DNA of 64,000 nucleotides from Phycisphaerales bacterium (lineage in GTDB: Bacteria > Planctomycetota > Phycisphaerae > Phycisphaerales > UBA1924). A program made the translations under genes and the position numbers. Each line of letters starts with the position of its first letter. Position 1 is the first letter of the stretch. The notes under the pieces are model-generated. The model made no database searches. It was not told the origin of the DNA and saw nothing but the letters and a program-made list of their open reading frames with translations. The stretch is taken from contig JALSHH010000002.1 in NCBI GenBank assembly GCA_026982335.1, forward strand, positions 1 to 64,000, read 5' to 3'. Below are positions 47,663 to 57,060 of this stretch, one piece after another.

Positions 47663-48535
47663 ATGCCCAATACAACCACCCCAATCGACCTTCTTGTCTC
47701 TGCCATTGACCGTGCTGGCTCGCCGGCCTGCATCGGGATCGACCCCGTGTTCGATCAGCTTCCGCGTTCACTCCAGGTGGAAAGCGAGCTCGAAGTGATC
47801 GAATCTTTTTCGCTTAAGGTGCTCGATGCGGTGGTTGGGGCTGTTGGCGTAGTCAAGCCTCAGAGTGCCTGTTTTGAGCGCTACGGCTCGGCAGGCTATG
47901 CGATTCTTGAAAAAGTCATCGCCCGTGCCCGTGACTTGGGGTTTGTGGTCATCCTTGATGCCAAACGAGGCGACATTGGCTCGTCAGCGACCCACTACGC
48001 GGTTGGGGCTGCCAATATGGGGGCCCACTTCATCACCGTTTCACCTTATATGGGCCCCTCGTCGATCAAGCCGTTCCTCGATGCGGGGTTGGGGGTCTTT
48101 GCTTTGGGGAGGACGAGCAATCCTGATTCGGATGCAGTCCAACTTCAAGAACTCAAAGATGGTTCATGCGTCACTCACGCGATCAGCGCGATGATCGCCA
48201 AGATGGGTAAGGATCGAGTGGGCGAATCGGGCTTGAGCAATTTAGGAGCCGTCGTGGGGGCGACCAAAAGCGCCGACGATGTGCGTACATTGCGTGCATT
48301 GATGCCTCACCAGATGTTTCTGGTTCCCGGGGTTGGAGCCCAAGGCGGGACCATTGCCGATGTGCAACCCATGATCCGATCAGATGCAGCTTTGGCAGGT
48401 CAACTCGGCGTCGTTGTCAATGCTTCGCGCTCGGTGATCTACGCCGATCCCAAAGCCGGCGAATCTTGGCTCTCAGCGGTGCAGGGTGCCGCGATCGAGT
48501 TTGCCACCGATCTCAAAGCTCTTGTGTTTCACTAG
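47663..48535 (+). CDS. pyrF: Orotidine-5'-phosphate decarboxylase, type 2
   Basis: The 290-residue TIM-barrel enzyme makes UMP in pyrimidine synthesis. It has CIGIDPVFDQLP near the start and the catalytic block VVILDAKRGDIGSSATHYA (Lys-Asp-Lys-Asp array), then FLVPGVGAQGG and VVNASRSVIYA, typical of the longer type 2 family used by many actinobacteria and planctomycetes. The ATG at 47663 has AAAGG eight bases upstream. It is divergent from the DUF971-recG operon with only 43 bases between starts. Confidence 0.95.
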   Translation: MPNTTTPIDLLVSAIDRAGSPACIGIDPVFDQLPRSLQVESELEVIESFSLKVLDAVVGAVGVVKPQSACFERYGSAGYAILEKVIARARDLGFVVILDAKRGDIGSSATHYAVGAANMGAHFITVSPYMGPSSIKPFLDAGLGVFALGRTSNPDSDAVQLQELKDGSCVTHAISAMIAKMGKDRVGESGLSNLGAVVGATKSADDVRTLRALMPHQMFLVPGVGAQGGTIADVQPMIRSDAALAGQLGVVVNASRSVIYADPKAGESWLSAVQGAAIEFATDLKALVFH

Positions 48536-48595
48536 TCTGTGTTTGAATGGACGGTTTTTTCCACATAAGTGGCGAGAGGGTTGGGATTGATTGCG

Positions 48596-49939
48596 TTAGA
48601 CAAGCAATGAGGCTGGTGATTCGAGGAGTTCTTTGACGGTTTGGAGATAGGCAGCAGCCATTGCGCCGTCGATGATGCGGTGATCCGAGGAGATGGTCAT
48701 CGACATTTCCGAGCCGATAATCAGTTCGGCATCACCGTTTTCGTCATACTCGATGAAGGGCTTGTCGATGGCTTTGCCGACCGCCAAGATCGCCGCGTTG
48801 GGGGGGTTGATGATTGCGGTGAAGTGTTCGACGCCGAACATGCCTAGGTTTGAGATGGTGAAGGTTGAGCCCGAGAGTTCGGCAGGGGAGAGTCCCTTGT
48901 CGCGTGCTTTGGCCGCGAGGCGCTTGGTCTCGGCAGAGATCTGACGCAAGCCAGTTTGGTCGGCGTTGTTGATCGTGGCGACGACGAGCCCTCCACCCTT
49001 TTCTTCGGGGAGTGAGACGGCAACGCCGATGTTCACATGTCCGTGGAGTTGGATGGCTGGGCCTTGATCAACCCACGACGAGTTGATGAACGGGTGTTGG
49101 TGCATCGCGATGGCACAGGCCCGGACGAGGAAGTCGTTGACCGAAAGCTTCACGCCTTGGGGGGCGAGTTGTTCGTTGAGTTCGCTCCGCAGTGCGTTGA
49201 GCGCGTCCATGCGAGCACTTATGGTGACTTGATAATGCGGGATGGTGGTTTTGGATTCGACCAATCGCTTGGCGATCACCGTTCGCATGGTATTGAGCGG
49301 CACAGTCTTGGATTCAAGTATGGCACCAACAGCTGGGAGCGGTGCAGGCATAGGAGTGGATGTGGTGGGGGTCTGAACCTCGATGGGGGAAGTGGGTGCG
49401 ATGGCGCCTCCGTCTCGGATGACGGCTTCGACATCTTTCTTGGTGATGCGTCCGGAGGGTCCTGTGCCGGTGATGCTGGCGAGGCTCATGTTGTTCTCCT
49501 GCGCGATTTTCCGCGCCAGTGGTGACGCAAATATACGGTCATTGGTGGTGGGGGCGGGTGATGATTCTGCTGGAGCGGGTGGTTCGGCGATGGCGGTCGC
49601 CGATGGCGAGGCGATATCCGATCCGTCGTTCTGGGCGGTTGCCGGAGCAGATGATCCAGACGAAGCACTTACCGAAGCGGCGGCTTCTTCGACGCTCTCG
49701 CCGTCCTCTGCGAGGACGACAATCGTCTCGCCGACATTAATCGCTTTGCCCTCTTCGATGGCGAGCGTCGCGACGATGCCATCGTCGAAGGACTCGAGTT
49801 CCATGGTGGCTTTGTCGGTTTCGATATCGGCGATGACATCGCCAGTCGAGACGGTGTCACCGGCTTTGACATGCCATTTGACGACAGTGCCTTGTTCCAT
49901 GGTGTCAGACAGGCGGGGCATGGTGATGTTGATGGCCAT
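48596..49939 (-). CDS. Pyruvate dehydrogenase E2, dihydrolipoamide acetyltransferase
   Basis: The 447-residue subunit has one N-terminal lipoyl domain with the lysine in IETDKATMELESF (about residue 43), an Ala/Pro/Ser-rich linker, a peripheral subunit-binding domain (ASPLARKIAQENNMSLASIT), and a catalytic domain with FTISNLGMFGVEHF and the active site SSDHRIIDGAMAAAYL. E2 transfers the acetyl group to CoA and forms the core of the complex. It is the last gene of the pdhA-DF-pdhB-E2 run, 44 bases after pdhB. E3 is not in the window. Confidence 0.93.
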   Translation of the reverse strand: MAINITMPRLSDTMEQGTVVKWHVKAGDTVSTGDVIADIETDKATMELESFDDGIVATLAIEEGKAINVGETIVVLAEDGESVEEAAASVSASSGSSAPATAQNDGSDIASPSATAIAEPPAPAESSPAPTTNDRIFASPLARKIAQENNMSLASITGTGPSGRITKKDVEAVIRDGGAIAPTSPIEVQTPTTSTPMPAPLPAVGAILESKTVPLNTMRTVIAKRLVESKTTIPHYQVTISARMDALNALRSELNEQLAPQGVKLSVNDFLVRACAIAMHQHPFINSSWVDQGPAIQLHGHVNIGVAVSLPEEKGGGLVVATINNADQTGLRQISAETKRLAAKARDKGLSPAELSGSTFTISNLGMFGVEHFTAIINPPNAAILAVGKAIDKPFIEYDENGDAELIIGSEMSMTISSDHRIIDGAMAAAYLQTVKELLESPASLLV

Positions 49940-49983
49940 ATTCAGAATCCTTCAGTCCAGTCAGTGGGTCTCAGATCAACAGT

Positions 49984-51054
49984 TTATGCATTGATGAGCT
50001 TGCGGACAGCACCAACGATCCGCTCTGGGTTGGGAAGATAATCATACTCCAACCCCTTTGCGTACGGCGTTGGGACATCCGCAGTATTCAATCTTGCCGG
50101 GGCTGAGTCGAGCCAGTCAAAGCAGCGTTCACAGATTTGGGTGACGACTTCACTCGCGATCGAAGCGAACGGCCAGGATTGATCGACGACCAAGACCTTG
50201 TTGGTCACCTTGACCCGTTCGATGATGGATTCGATGTCGAGTGGGCGGATGGTTCGCATGTCGAGGACATCGACCTCGATGCCTTCAGCCGCGAGTGTCT
50301 CGGCGGCTTCGAGACAGAAGTGGACGGGGCGACCAAAGCTCACGAGCGTGACGGCATCACCTTCGCGGGCCAAACGAGCACGTCCAAATGGGATGTAGTA
50401 TTCTTCTTCGGGGACATGGGCTTTGTCGCCGAGCATTCGTTCGGACTCCATGAAGAAGACCGGATCAGGGTCGTTGATCGCGGTCTTGAGCAGCCCCTTG
50501 GCGTCGTATGGGTTCGATGGGATCGCCATCTTCAACCCGGGTACATTGGCGTAGAGTGCTTCGACGCACCAGGAGTGAGTCGAGGCGAGTTGTCCACCGG
50601 CGCCGTCGTTGCCTCGGAAGACGATTGGGCATCCGAACTGCCCGCCGGACATGTAGAGCATTTTCGGTGCGTTGTTGAGGATCGGATCGGCCGCGACGAA
50701 ACTGAACGACCATGACATGAACTCAACGATGGGCCTCAATCCAGTCATCGCCGCAGCGATGGCCATGCCTGCGAACCCGTTTTCGGAGATCGGGGTGTCG
50801 ATGATTCGTTTGGGCCCAAACTCATCGAGCATTCCTTGCGAGACTTTGTAGGCCCCGTTATATTGTGCGACTTCTTCGCCGAGGAGAAAGACCCGCTTGT
50901 CTTTGCGCATCTCTTCGCTCATTGCTTCGCGAAGTGCCTCGCGGAATTGGATGATGCGATCGCCTTGGCGTGATGGCATCTGATCTTCTGGGAGAAACAT
51001 TGGCAGTGCAGGGTTGTCGATCGCAGGGTGGATATCGGTTTCGATCATGGTCAT
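49984..51054 (-). CDS. pdhB: Pyruvate dehydrogenase E1 beta subunit
   Basis: The 356-residue protein contains FREALREAMSEEMRKDKRVF, LLGEEVAQYNGAYKVSQGML, FGPKRIIDTPISENGFAG and LVSFGRPVHFCLEAAETL, standard for transketolase-type E1 beta subunits that form the TPP site with E1 alpha. An N-terminal extension of about 20 residues precedes the family start. It overlaps the upstream DF-family gene by 4 bases (ATGA at 51051-51054), so translation of the two is coupled. Part of the pyruvate dehydrogenase operon; a branched-chain 2-oxoacid role is less likely. Confidence 0.93.
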   Translation of the reverse strand: MTMIETDIHPAIDNPALPMFLPEDQMPSRQGDRIIQFREALREAMSEEMRKDKRVFLLGEEVAQYNGAYKVSQGMLDEFGPKRIIDTPISENGFAGMAIAAAMTGLRPIVEFMSWSFSFVAADPILNNAPKMLYMSGGQFGCPIVFRGNDGAGGQLASTHSWCVEALYANVPGLKMAIPSNPYDAKGLLKTAINDPDPVFFMESERMLGDKAHVPEEEYYIPFGRARLAREGDAVTLVSFGRPVHFCLEAAETLAAEGIEVDVLDMRTIRPLDIESIIERVKVTNKVLVVDQSWPFASIASEVVTQICERCFDWLDSAPARLNTADVPTPYAKGLEYDYLPNPERIVGAVRKLINA

Positions 51055-51458
51055 GGTGTTTTTCCACTGAGTTTGGCGATGAGGGTTTGGGTATTGGGGA
51101 GTCCGCTGGGATAAGTTCGACAGCTCATATTCGATGAGGTTGGTTCAGGTATGTCGAAGAGGTCATGCCCATTGACGAGGATGGTCGGCGAGCCGTACCC
51201 GCGGCGGATGTCGGTATCGGGGAGTTGGGTGAGATCAATTGCTGTGAATGAGTCATTCGATTGTTCGAGTGCGGCTTCGAGGTATTCCCGAAGTTGAGGC
51301 GTGTTGGGGCAGCCGTCGAAGTAGAGGAACTCGATGGATGGTGCTGTGGTGTTGATATCCATTGTTGTATGTTGACCCGTTGCGCAGCTTAAGAGCGAGA
51401 ATGCGACGAGGGTTCCAAAGATGATGTTGACAATGGTGCACATGATGAGTGTGTTCAC
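51051..51458 (-). CDS. DF-family thioredoxin-like lipoprotein within the pyruvate dehydrogenase operon
   Basis: The 135-residue protein starts with GTG in a 4-base overlap with the pdhA stop and ends in a 4-base overlap with pdhB. A lipoprotein-type signal (FGTLVAFSLLSC, cysteine near 25) precedes a small thioredoxin-fold domain with FLYFDGCPNTPQLREYL, a GSPTILVNGHDLFD block and SCRTYPSGLPNTQT. YFDGCPN, GSPT and SCR.Y are the pattern of the DF family of (seleno)proteins. This would place a thiol-active protein outside the membrane while its neighbours are cytoplasmic, which is odd for an operon partner. The role is unknown. Confidence 0.75.
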   Translation of the reverse strand: MNTLIMCTIVNIIFGTLVAFSLLSCATGQHTTMDINTTAPSIEFLYFDGCPNTPQLREYLEAALEQSNDSFTAIDLTQLPDTDIRRGYGSPTILVNGHDLFDIPEPTSSNMSCRTYPSGLPNTQTLIAKLSGKTP

Positions 51459-52594
51459 ATCAGCGGGTTCTTGGTCCCATGCGTATAGGTCGCGGTGGGG
51501 GATAGGTTCTTTTCAGGGTTGGCGTATACATCGGTGAATAATTCATCGGCATCAGGAATCGGGGCAGCATCGGCAGATTCAACCGAAGCACGGACGATGT
51601 CTGCGATTTCTTTCCGCATGGCCTTCCAGCCGGTTTCGTCGATGTGGCCCATGTCCATCAGGTCGGCGCAGAGCTTGGCGATCGAGTCCTTGTCTTTATA
51701 TTGATCGACCTCTTCCTTTGTCCGATATTTTTGGGGGTCGGACATGGAATGGCCTTGGTATCGGTAAGTCTTGAGATCGACAAAGGCAGGGCGCGAAGTT
51801 TCGCGGCATTCGTCGGCCAATGGTTTGAACTTATCGTAGACATTCATGATATCGAGTCCGTCGATTTCGATGCCTCGGATGCCATAGCCTTTGGCACGGT
51901 CGACAAGGTTTTCAAAATTGGCGGTGTGTCGTTCGATGGCGGTGCCCATGGAGTAGCCGTTGTTTTCGAGGATGTAGATGACGGGCAAGTCCCAGAGCGA
52001 CGCGAGGTTCTGGGCCTCGTGGAAGCATCCCTGATCGAGTGCCCCATCGCCGAGATAGCACAGGCAGACTTTCTTTTTGCCCGTGCCCATGACTTCGAGC
52101 TCATACTTGGCTGCGAATGCAAAGCCTGCACCCATCGGGGTTTGGGCGGAAACGATCCCGTGTCCGCCCATGAGCCAGTTGGGTCGATCAAACATGTGCA
52201 TGGATCCGCCTTTGCCTTTGGCGCACCCGGTGGTGCGGCCGAACATTTCTGCCATGCACGCTTCGGGGGTCATGCCCCGGGCGAGGGCGTGCCCGTGATC
52301 GCGGTAGGCAGTGATCACCGGGTCGTCATGGTTGACACATCCGATGGTGCCCACCGCGACGGCTTCTTGCCCGGTGTAGATATGGCAGAACCCGCCGATT
52401 TTGGCTTGTTGATAGGCTTGCATGGTGCGGTTTTCAAACTCGCGGATGAGCTGCATGTCGTAGAGCCATTTGACGAGGATTTCCTTGGGCAGTTCGGTCG
52501 CAGTTTTGGCAGTGGGTGCTTGCATCGGTAGCGAATCTGCTTTCGCGGTGTTCATTGGGGATTGCTCACTGGAGGCGGCGGTTGCCTGGGTCAT
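51455..52594 (-). CDS. pdhA: Pyruvate dehydrogenase E1 alpha subunit
   Basis: The 379-residue TPP-dependent subunit has YTGQEAVAVGTIGCVNHDDP, the TPP-binding block CYLGDGALDQGCFHEAQNLA followed by LPVIYILENNGYSMGT, and HSMSDPQKYRTKEEV, the phosphorylation-loop-like region. It decarboxylates pyruvate and passes the acetyl unit to E2 lipoyl groups. The first 30 residues are a polar extension. AAGGACGACGCC precedes the ATG. First gene of the four-gene run. Confidence 0.95.
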   Translation of the reverse strand: MTQATAASSEQSPMNTAKADSLPMQAPTAKTATELPKEILVKWLYDMQLIREFENRTMQAYQQAKIGGFCHIYTGQEAVAVGTIGCVNHDDPVITAYRDHGHALARGMTPEACMAEMFGRTTGCAKGKGGSMHMFDRPNWLMGGHGIVSAQTPMGAGFAFAAKYELEVMGTGKKKVCLCYLGDGALDQGCFHEAQNLASLWDLPVIYILENNGYSMGTAIERHTANFENLVDRAKGYGIRGIEIDGLDIMNVYDKFKPLADECRETSRPAFVDLKTYRYQGHSMSDPQKYRTKEEVDQYKDKDSIAKLCADLMDMGHIDETGWKAMRKEIADIVRASVESADAAPIPDADELFTDVYANPEKNLSPTATYTHGTKNPLM

Positions 52595-52800
52595 GGCGTC
52601 GTCCTTGGATCAAGAAGATCATGATGGCGCACATTCCAAACACAAACGCGATCGAGGCGTGGAGGGCCGTGCGAATATACCAATACCAACCGAACATCGG
52701 TGCTCGGCTGGTTTATCCGGGAGTATAGGAACTCTTGCCAGTTCTTGCCAATCCCGGGCAGAAGAATCCGCACGAGGGGGTGGGGTATTGGGCATCCATT

Positions 52801-52816
52801 GGGAGCCAAAGCTCCC
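52801..52816 (+). terminator. Small hairpin GGGAGC-CAAA-GCTCCC
   Basis: A perfect 6-bp stem with 4-base loop followed by TATTTT, in the gap between pdhA and the protease gene. Short T-run; no plus-strand gene precedes it, so it is a tentative call. Confidence 0.3.
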
Positions 52817-52828
52817 TATTTTGCCATG

Positions 52829-52855
52829 AAAAACGCCATCCGGACGAGGATGGCG
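52829..52855 (-). terminator. Terminator for the S41 protease gene
   Basis: On the minus strand CGCCATCC/GGATGGCG form a perfect 8-bp stem with a 6-base loop, followed by TTTTT. It lies about 28 bases beyond the protease stop. Confidence 0.85.
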
Positions 52856-52882
52856 CTGGGGTGAGCTTGGTTTGAATAGGGA

Positions 52883-55183
52883 TCAATCCATCATGGTGGT
52901 CTTGGTGTTGTCCACGATCGTCTGCGATTTGAGCAGCACCAAGGCCGTTTCGACTTGCAGATCGGTGCCTTCGGTGATGAGGGTATTAGGATCTGGGCGT
53001 TCGGCGTCTTCGATGATGTTGCCGTATTCATCAAGTGGGAGCACATCGGCGCTGCGCCGGAGCAGGAGGGCCTCTTCTTGTTGGCTCGGAAGCATATCAA
53101 CGACAAGATCAGGGTCGACTCCCCATTGGGTTGCTCCTGGGATTTTGTGGATCATGCGGGGGGAGTCGATGTGGTAGTAGTTGGTGGTGACTTTCATTGC
53201 CGAGGTAGCACCGGGGAGGAGGTAGACATTCTGGACGGACCCTTTGCCAAAGCTTCGCTGACCCAAGACAAGGGCTTGGGTCTTGCCTTTGCGAGCAGAT
53301 GCTTGGATGGCACCCGAGAGGATTTCGGAAGCTGAGGCGCTGCCTTCATTGATGAGGACGACGACGGGGATGTTTGCGAGCGAAACCCGGTCGGGAACCG
53401 ATCGGGCCTTATCGAGCGATTTCGTTACACCCGAAGCATCGACGGTCTTGACGATCATGCCCTCGGGGACGAATCGTGACGCCAAGGAAATCGCTTGGTC
53501 GAGCAAGCCGCCAGGGTTGTAGCGCAGATCGAGGATCAGGGCGTTGAGTCCTTGAGATTTCATGGTTCTCACCGCTTGGTCGAATTCTTTGGTGGAGTCT
53601 TGGGTGAATCCGGTCAGTCGGAGGTATCCGATGCCGCTGTTTTTGTCGATGAAGTAATTCCAGTCGGTATCACCCGGGCCGGTCTTTGACCAGCCCTTGA
53701 CGGTTGGGAGGTCGATGCGTTGTCGGATGATGGTGAACTCTTTTTCGATGAGCTCGCCGTTTTCATCTTCGCGTTCGACGGTGATGGTGACTTTGGTGTT
53801 GGCCGGGCCGGTGATGATTTCGACTGCCTGGTTGAGTCCGAGTCCGACTGCGGTGGTTCCATCGATCTTCTTGATGATGTCGTTGGACTTCATCCCTGCT
53901 CGTTGGGCGGGCGTGCCTTCGAGTGGGGTGACAATTTTGATGTTCTGAAACTCATCGAGCTGGATTTGGACACCGATGCCGATGAACTCGCCTTGGGTGC
54001 TTCGGCGGAACCGTGCAAGCTCGTCTGGCCAGATGATCGCGGTGTAGTCGTCGAGGGCGGCCATGGCACCGTTTCCAAACTCATGGAGCAGGGCGTTTTC
54101 CATGATCCCAACATGTTTTTGTCCAGCTTCGAGGATGGCGTCAATGACTCGGCGCAGGTCGTACCCGCTTACCGTGTGCTTTTTGGCTTGGATTTTGGCC
54201 CGCTGGGCACGGATGACATCAAGAAATTTTTCGCGTTTGGATGTATTCTTGAGCCCTCGGAAGACCATTGCCAAGTCAGTTGTTGTGGCCATGGTTTCGA
54301 TGGCATCGATCCCGGAGAGGATCAGGTCGTTCATGGTGACGCCGGTGGGGTGCTTGCGGGTTTTGCGTCCTACATGTTGATCGGCAGCTCGTTGAATCGC
54401 GGTGCGGACGGTGATGGAGTTAATTCCTTTGAGTTTCTCGTGATAATCGTCTCCGTAAGCATTATAGGGAGGGAGCGGATCGAGCCCTTCTGCGATTCGT
54501 CGTTCATTGCGAATCTCCCAAAGGCGTTCGGGGGCATACATTCGAATCATTGCCAGTCGTCGGCTGAGCCGTTGGACATCTGCCTTGTACCGTCCGCTCT
54601 GGTCGTAGATGGCGCTGAGACGAAAATAGAGTTCCGAAGCGATCATCCAGTCGCCTTCATTCTCGGCCTGAGAAGCAGCTTTTTCTGCAAGATCAATGGC
54701 TTTGGAAATATTGGTATTGGCGAAGAATCGGTCTTTGTCGTTGTAGAGTATCTGCAATTTGACAGCTGCCGCGAGCGCTTCGGAGAGTTCGATTCCGGAT
54801 TTGGACGCTTCGTAGGTTTCGAGGTGCTCGAGCAGAAGCGTATTGGTCTCAACGATCTGTTCGGTTCGGGAGGCCTCTCGCTTGTCGATGTTGGTGTTGA
54901 GCAACTCGATCGAGGCGAGCAGGTCGGGGTTGAGGTCTGATTGATTCCAAGTCGTTGGTGTGAGCAAGGTTTCGAGGGTGGCCGAGTCACCTTGGATCGC
55001 AGCGGCCCAGATCGAGCTTGGGGATGAACGGGTGCCGGCGACAATGCCGGGTTCATTGAATTCGCCGGCAACACCCGCTGAAGTTGATCCAGCAACTGGC
55101 CCAGAGAGTGCAGTCATCAGACCGATGAGTCCGACGGCGCTGATGGTGCTCATTCTTCGTGCTCTTTTCATCCAAATCGCCAT
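52883..55183 (-). CDS. S41-family C-terminal processing peptidase with PDZ domain
   Basis: The 766-residue protein starts at the ATG at 55183, which has TTGGAGTCGAT directly upstream; in-frame ATGs also lie at 55204 and 55171. A signal peptide (STISAVGLIGLMTALSGPVA) precedes a long helical N-terminal region of about 350 residues. A PDZ domain (GIGVQIQLDEFQNIKIVTP, about 400-470) and the S41 protease core follow, with LDLRYNPGGLLDQAISLASR, the nucleophile region VLINEGSASASEILSGAIQ and catalytic lysine GQRSFGKGSVQ. It should cut unfolded or tagged envelope proteins. The helical front part is much longer than in CtpA and might be a substrate-binding module. Confidence 0.9.
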   Translation of the reverse strand: MAIWMKRARRMSTISAVGLIGLMTALSGPVAGSTSAGVAGEFNEPGIVAGTRSSPSSIWAAAIQGDSATLETLLTPTTWNQSDLNPDLLASIELLNTNIDKREASRTEQIVETNTLLLEHLETYEASKSGIELSEALAAAVKLQILYNDKDRFFANTNISKAIDLAEKAASQAENEGDWMIASELYFRLSAIYDQSGRYKADVQRLSRRLAMIRMYAPERLWEIRNERRIAEGLDPLPPYNAYGDDYHEKLKGINSITVRTAIQRAADQHVGRKTRKHPTGVTMNDLILSGIDAIETMATTTDLAMVFRGLKNTSKREKFLDVIRAQRAKIQAKKHTVSGYDLRRVIDAILEAGQKHVGIMENALLHEFGNGAMAALDDYTAIIWPDELARFRRSTQGEFIGIGVQIQLDEFQNIKIVTPLEGTPAQRAGMKSNDIIKKIDGTTAVGLGLNQAVEIITGPANTKVTITVEREDENGELIEKEFTIIRQRIDLPTVKGWSKTGPGDTDWNYFIDKNSGIGYLRLTGFTQDSTKEFDQAVRTMKSQGLNALILDLRYNPGGLLDQAISLASRFVPEGMIVKTVDASGVTKSLDKARSVPDRVSLANIPVVVLINEGSASASEILSGAIQASARKGKTQALVLGQRSFGKGSVQNVYLLPGATSAMKVTTNYYHIDSPRMIHKIPGATQWGVDPDLVVDMLPSQQEEALLLRRSADVLPLDEYGNIIEDAERPDPNTLITEGTDLQVETALVLLKSQTIVDNTKTTMMD

Positions 55184-55462
55184 ATCGACTCCAATCGTGG
55201 TCATCGTTCGGTCAATAAAATCATCAGCATTTCAGAGGTGCCTCTTGATCCGTCGTTTCTACGCCAGTCTTGACGGACCGCCTGAATATCTTCGGCAGTT
55301 CATCTCCCCACAGGTCAACTTCTCGTCAGATGAGATCATTCCCCGAACGGGTAAATACGATATCGGGCGTTGCATAACAGACAATCCATACAATACCAGG
55401 CACCCCGGTTGTACGATTCACCCGATAAAAAGTTTCCGATTCTCTCAGAGAGATTGCCAGAT

Positions 55463-56722
55463 TCAGGCCTTTGAAATCTGTTTGAAGCGGTTTCGGTGGA
55501 TCAAACCCCACCCGAGCAAAGCAGAGGTCATTACTGCCCCGGCGACGAGCGCAATTACCCAAAATCGGAATAGATCGGGATCGCCGCCCGAAAGTCCAAG
55601 ACCAACCAAGCCACACAGTGGTCCAAGCGTATACCCAAGCCCGATGACCGCTTCGTGCTTGCCTCCCGCGTCAACTTGGGCATTGCCCACTGCCATTGCG
55701 TAGTAGAGCGCGCCGTAATAGGTTATCGCGATGCCGACGCCCATGATGAACAATCCGAACAGGAGTGTTGCCAGACCAAAGCCTCCCGCGATGGGGGACA
55801 TCATACATGCGCTGAATCCGATGAGCATCAACCCCATCCCCGTCCAAGGTGTCCACCACTTGCCATGCCAACCATGCCAGCGCTCGAAGAAAATGAACAG
55901 GAACACACGCGAGGTGAGCCAAGCACTCGCCAGGGGTGTTTTCCAGTGGACATTGACACCGAGTTTGTCCTCCACAATCGGGAGCAATGGGGAGAGGGCC
56001 GAGAGGACAATGTATGAAGCAATCAACAGCACACGAAAAATCGTAAGCAATGGTACATAGACATCGGGTGTGGGTTGAGTGTGTTCGGGCAGGTGCTTTG
56101 GGGGGTGGGAAGGAAACCAATAAAGCAGGGTGCACATGAGGAGCTGGAACGCACCTAGGAGCGAGAGAATCAGGAAAGGTTGATGCCCCAGCAGCGGGGC
56201 CATGAGCCAAAATGCCATGACCAACGCCACCGACCAGGTGATATTGAACTGTCCAATCGCCGATCGAAGGGCTTTGCCCGATCGTCCACCCGAGAGATAC
56301 CCTTCGACGATCGGCCAGAAGATGCCAGTGGCGGGGGAGAAGATGATGATGAATGCCCAGAGCGCAGGCTCCATCAGATCAGGCGCAGCCTGTTGGGCGA
56401 GCATCGGCAACTGACAGGCGATGGCAATGATGACCAAAGCGATCGCCAGCAATCCACGGGACGAGAGCCAGCCCTTGGCGATGGTGAGTTTGGCGACGAG
56501 CCGACCAGCGATCAGGGCGCCGACGACATAGGTGCCCCCCAAGACCAACGCCAAGAGCAGGTTCATCTTTCGTCCATAGCCCAGGCCTTCGGATGCGATA
56601 AACGAGAACCCGTTGGTGACAGCCCCGGTGCCTAGGCTGCCGAGGAATGTCAACGCCAGAACCGCCAGCAGCGGCGTTGGAACGGGGGAGGGTGCAGAGT
56701 GATTGAGTGAAGTCGTTGCCAT
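55463..56722 (-). CDS. MFS-type membrane transporter
   Basis: The 419-residue protein has about twelve membrane helices with a central cytoplasmic loop near 205-225 (WFPSHPPKHLPEHTQPTPD). Features such as FLGSLGTGAVTNGFSFIASE in helix 1 and GYLSGGRSGKALRSAIGQFN after helix 4 fit the major facilitator superfamily; I cannot name a substrate. The ATG at 56722 is used; a GTG two codons earlier is possible. It is transcribed away from the tRNA gene. Confidence 0.8.
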   Translation of the reverse strand: MATTSLNHSAPSPVPTPLLAVLALTFLGSLGTGAVTNGFSFIASEGLGYGRKMNLLLALVLGGTYVVGALIAGRLVAKLTIAKGWLSSRGLLAIALVIIAIACQLPMLAQQAAPDLMEPALWAFIIIFSPATGIFWPIVEGYLSGGRSGKALRSAIGQFNITWSVALVMAFWLMAPLLGHQPFLILSLLGAFQLLMCTLLYWFPSHPPKHLPEHTQPTPDVYVPLLTIFRVLLIASYIVLSALSPLLPIVEDKLGVNVHWKTPLASAWLTSRVFLFIFFERWHGWHGKWWTPWTGMGLMLIGFSACMMSPIAGGFGLATLLFGLFIMGVGIAITYYGALYYAMAVGNAQVDAGGKHEAVIGLGYTLGPLCGLVGLGLSGGDPDLFRFWVIALVAGAVMTSALLGWGLIHRNRFKQISKA

Positions 56723-56782
56723 TTGCACAGGGCGATCGTAGACTCATCTCCGGTGGCTCGGCGAGCCGGGCCACCGATTGTC

Positions 56783-56856
56783 GGTCCCGTAGCTCAACTG
56801 GATAGAGCGTTGGCCTCCGAAGCCAAAGGTTCTGCGTTCGAATCGCAGCGGGATCG
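56783..56856 (+). tRNA. tRNA-Arg, anticodon CCG
   Basis: A 74-base cloverleaf: acceptor GGTCCCG pairs with CGGGATC (one G-U), D arm GCTC/GAGC, anticodon stem TTGGC/GCCAA with loop CTCCGAA (anticodon CCG, reading CGG), T arm CTGCG/CGCAG with loop TTCGAAT, discriminator G. The 3' CCA is not encoded and must be added enzymatically. A terminator follows at 56865-56904. Confidence 0.97.
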
Positions 56857-56864
56857 TTGGAAAG

Positions 56865-56904
56865 CCTCCAACCGGGTTATAAAGATCATGGCTGGAGGTT
56901 TTTT
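56865..56904 (+). terminator. Terminator of tRNA-Arg gene
   Basis: CCTCCA-A-CC (56865-56873) pairs with GG-C-TGGAGG (56890-56898) with one mismatch, followed by TTTTTT at 56899-56904. The loop is about 16 bases. Confidence 0.8.
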
Positions 56905-56971
56905 CTATGCCTATCATGTTTGTTCTTCTACCGAAGGAGGAGAGCAAACAAGGTACGGTTGCGGCCTACGA

Positions 56972-56995
56972 GTGAGTCGTGGCATCCGGATTTTG
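56972..56995. repeat. Dispersed repeat, copy 2
   Basis: Second copy of the 24-base element starting GTGAGTCGTGGCATCC; one mismatch to 33885-33908. It lies between the tRNA-Arg terminator and the gene at 57061. Confidence 0.6.
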
Positions 56996-57060
56996 CGACT
57001 GGATCCCAATCCTCCCCATTGCCTACTGCCTATTACCCATTGCCTCGATACTATCTGTTT

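Noticed and set aside
51644..52531. Plus-strand frame of 295 codons opposite pdhA
   Set aside because: Antisense to an unambiguous E1 alpha gene.
53720..54940. Plus-strand frame of 406 codons opposite the S41 protease
   Set aside because: Antisense shadow caused by third-position base bias; the opposite strand encodes clear PDZ and protease motifs.
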